Source: Algoriphagus aquaeductus | GTDB lineage: Bacteria; Bacteroidota; Bacteroidia; Cytophagales; Cyclobacteriaceae | Direction of reading: 5' to 3' | Assembly (NCBI RefSeq): GCF_003253485.1 | Contig: NZ_QKTX01000001.1 | Location: 248,001-312,000, forward strand | DNA length: 64,000 bases | Shown here: one piece after another, positions 63,909-64,000 of the stretch | How the letters are laid out: each line of letters opens with the position of its first letter | How positions within the stretch are numbered: position 1 is the stretch's first letter | Position numbers and translations under genes: made by a program | Notes under the pieces: model-generated | The model's database searches: none | What the model saw: the letters and a program-made list of their open reading frames with translations, nothing else | What the model was told of the DNA's origin: nothing

Positions 63909-64000
63909 ATGTCTGGCAAAGTAAAAGAACAGGAAGCCATCCCGGTTTCCAAAGTGCAGCGGGCTGCCAAATTCATTTCCACTGGAGCAAAAGTAGGAGG
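63909..64000 (+). CDS. Start of an ABC1/UbiB (AarF)-like atypical kinase gene, cut by window end
   Basis: ATG at 63909; 30 codons are visible (MSGKVKEQEAIPVSKVQRAA, then KFISTGAKVG). The S-KVQRA-KF---GAKVG segment resembles the N-terminal region of bacterial ABC1/UbiB family proteins, ahead of their KxGQ motif. UbiB-like proteins support quinone or lipid metabolism. The identification rests on a short stretch and on memory of the family, so it is moderate only. Confidence 0.5.
   Translation, partial: MSGKVKEQEAIPVSKVQRAAKFISTGAKVG

Overview
This window is a chromosomal segment of a free-living Bacteroidota bacterium, most likely of the Cytophagales/Cyclobacteriaceae (Algoriphagus-like). The evidence is SusC/SusD transport, a one-protein hybrid two-component sensor (HTCS), several promoters of the Bacteroidota TTTG-N18-20-TAnnTTTG type, a Lacal_2735-type small protein, long duplicated FtsX permeases without ATPases, and many lipoproteins. 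I saw no rRNA, tRNA, CRISPR, prophage or IS element. The taxon call is an inference from gene content.

Layout. (1) 1-15.1 kb: five MacB/FtsX-type permeases on the plus strand, interrupted by a minus-strand pair (FG-GAP protein and bestrophin-like channel). None has an adjacent ATPase. (2) 15.1-35.1 kb: a sialoglycan utilisation locus. SusC-SusD-nanA-(kelch mutarotase/Na+ symporter fusion)-sialidase-AGE epimerase-(SGNH + SASA esterase fusion)-GH20 hexosaminidase all run on the minus strand. The divergent 1424-residue HTCS is its likely activator. (3) 35.3-37.4 kb: a DUF1080 (3-keto-glycoside hydrolase family) and Tat-exported Gfo/Idh oxidoreductase pair. (4) 37.7-42.1 kb: an ABC export operon of permease, ATPase and TolC. 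(5) 42.2-47.1 kb: small envelope and repair genes (OmpA lipoprotein, DUF4136, DUF2490, Fe-S uracil-DNA glycosylase, DUF4221, zinc-ribbon protein). (6) 47.1-54.3 kb: a compact minus-strand operon ROK regulator-VCBS/ASPIC protein-PAP2/vanadium-haloperoxidase-like protein-sulfatase. (7) 54.5-64 kb: housekeeping and miscellaneous genes (cupin, Lacal_2735 peptide, MORN protein, FabH, SRAP, YheT-like hydrolase, pyruvate dehydrogenase E2, HslV, TetR-like protein, start of an ABC1/UbiB kinase).

How the parts work together. In the sialoglycan locus, surface or periplasmic enzymes remove O-acetyl groups (esterase), sialic acid (sialidase) and the exposed HexNAc (GH20). SusCD imports the glycans, the kelch domain should equilibrate sialic acid anomers beside the symporter, NanA cleaves sialic acid to ManNAc and pyruvate, and the AGE-type epimerase makes GlcNAc. 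There is no ManNAc kinase or ManNAc-6-P epimerase, as in the Bacteroides nanLET route.

The most unusual signals are non-coding. A conserved about 100-bp upstream module (inverted repeat CGRAC-N6-GTTCG, 62 bases, TGGCATAA) precedes two permease genes 30 kb apart. An ATTACCCAT element lies 81-85 bases upstream of the -7 boxes of susC and of the DUF1080 gene. Degenerate 7-bp-periodic repeats, including nine perfect GANNNNA units, fill several intergenic gaps. The ROK-VCBS-PAP2/VHPO-sulfatase operon is the best candidate for an undescribed protein system.
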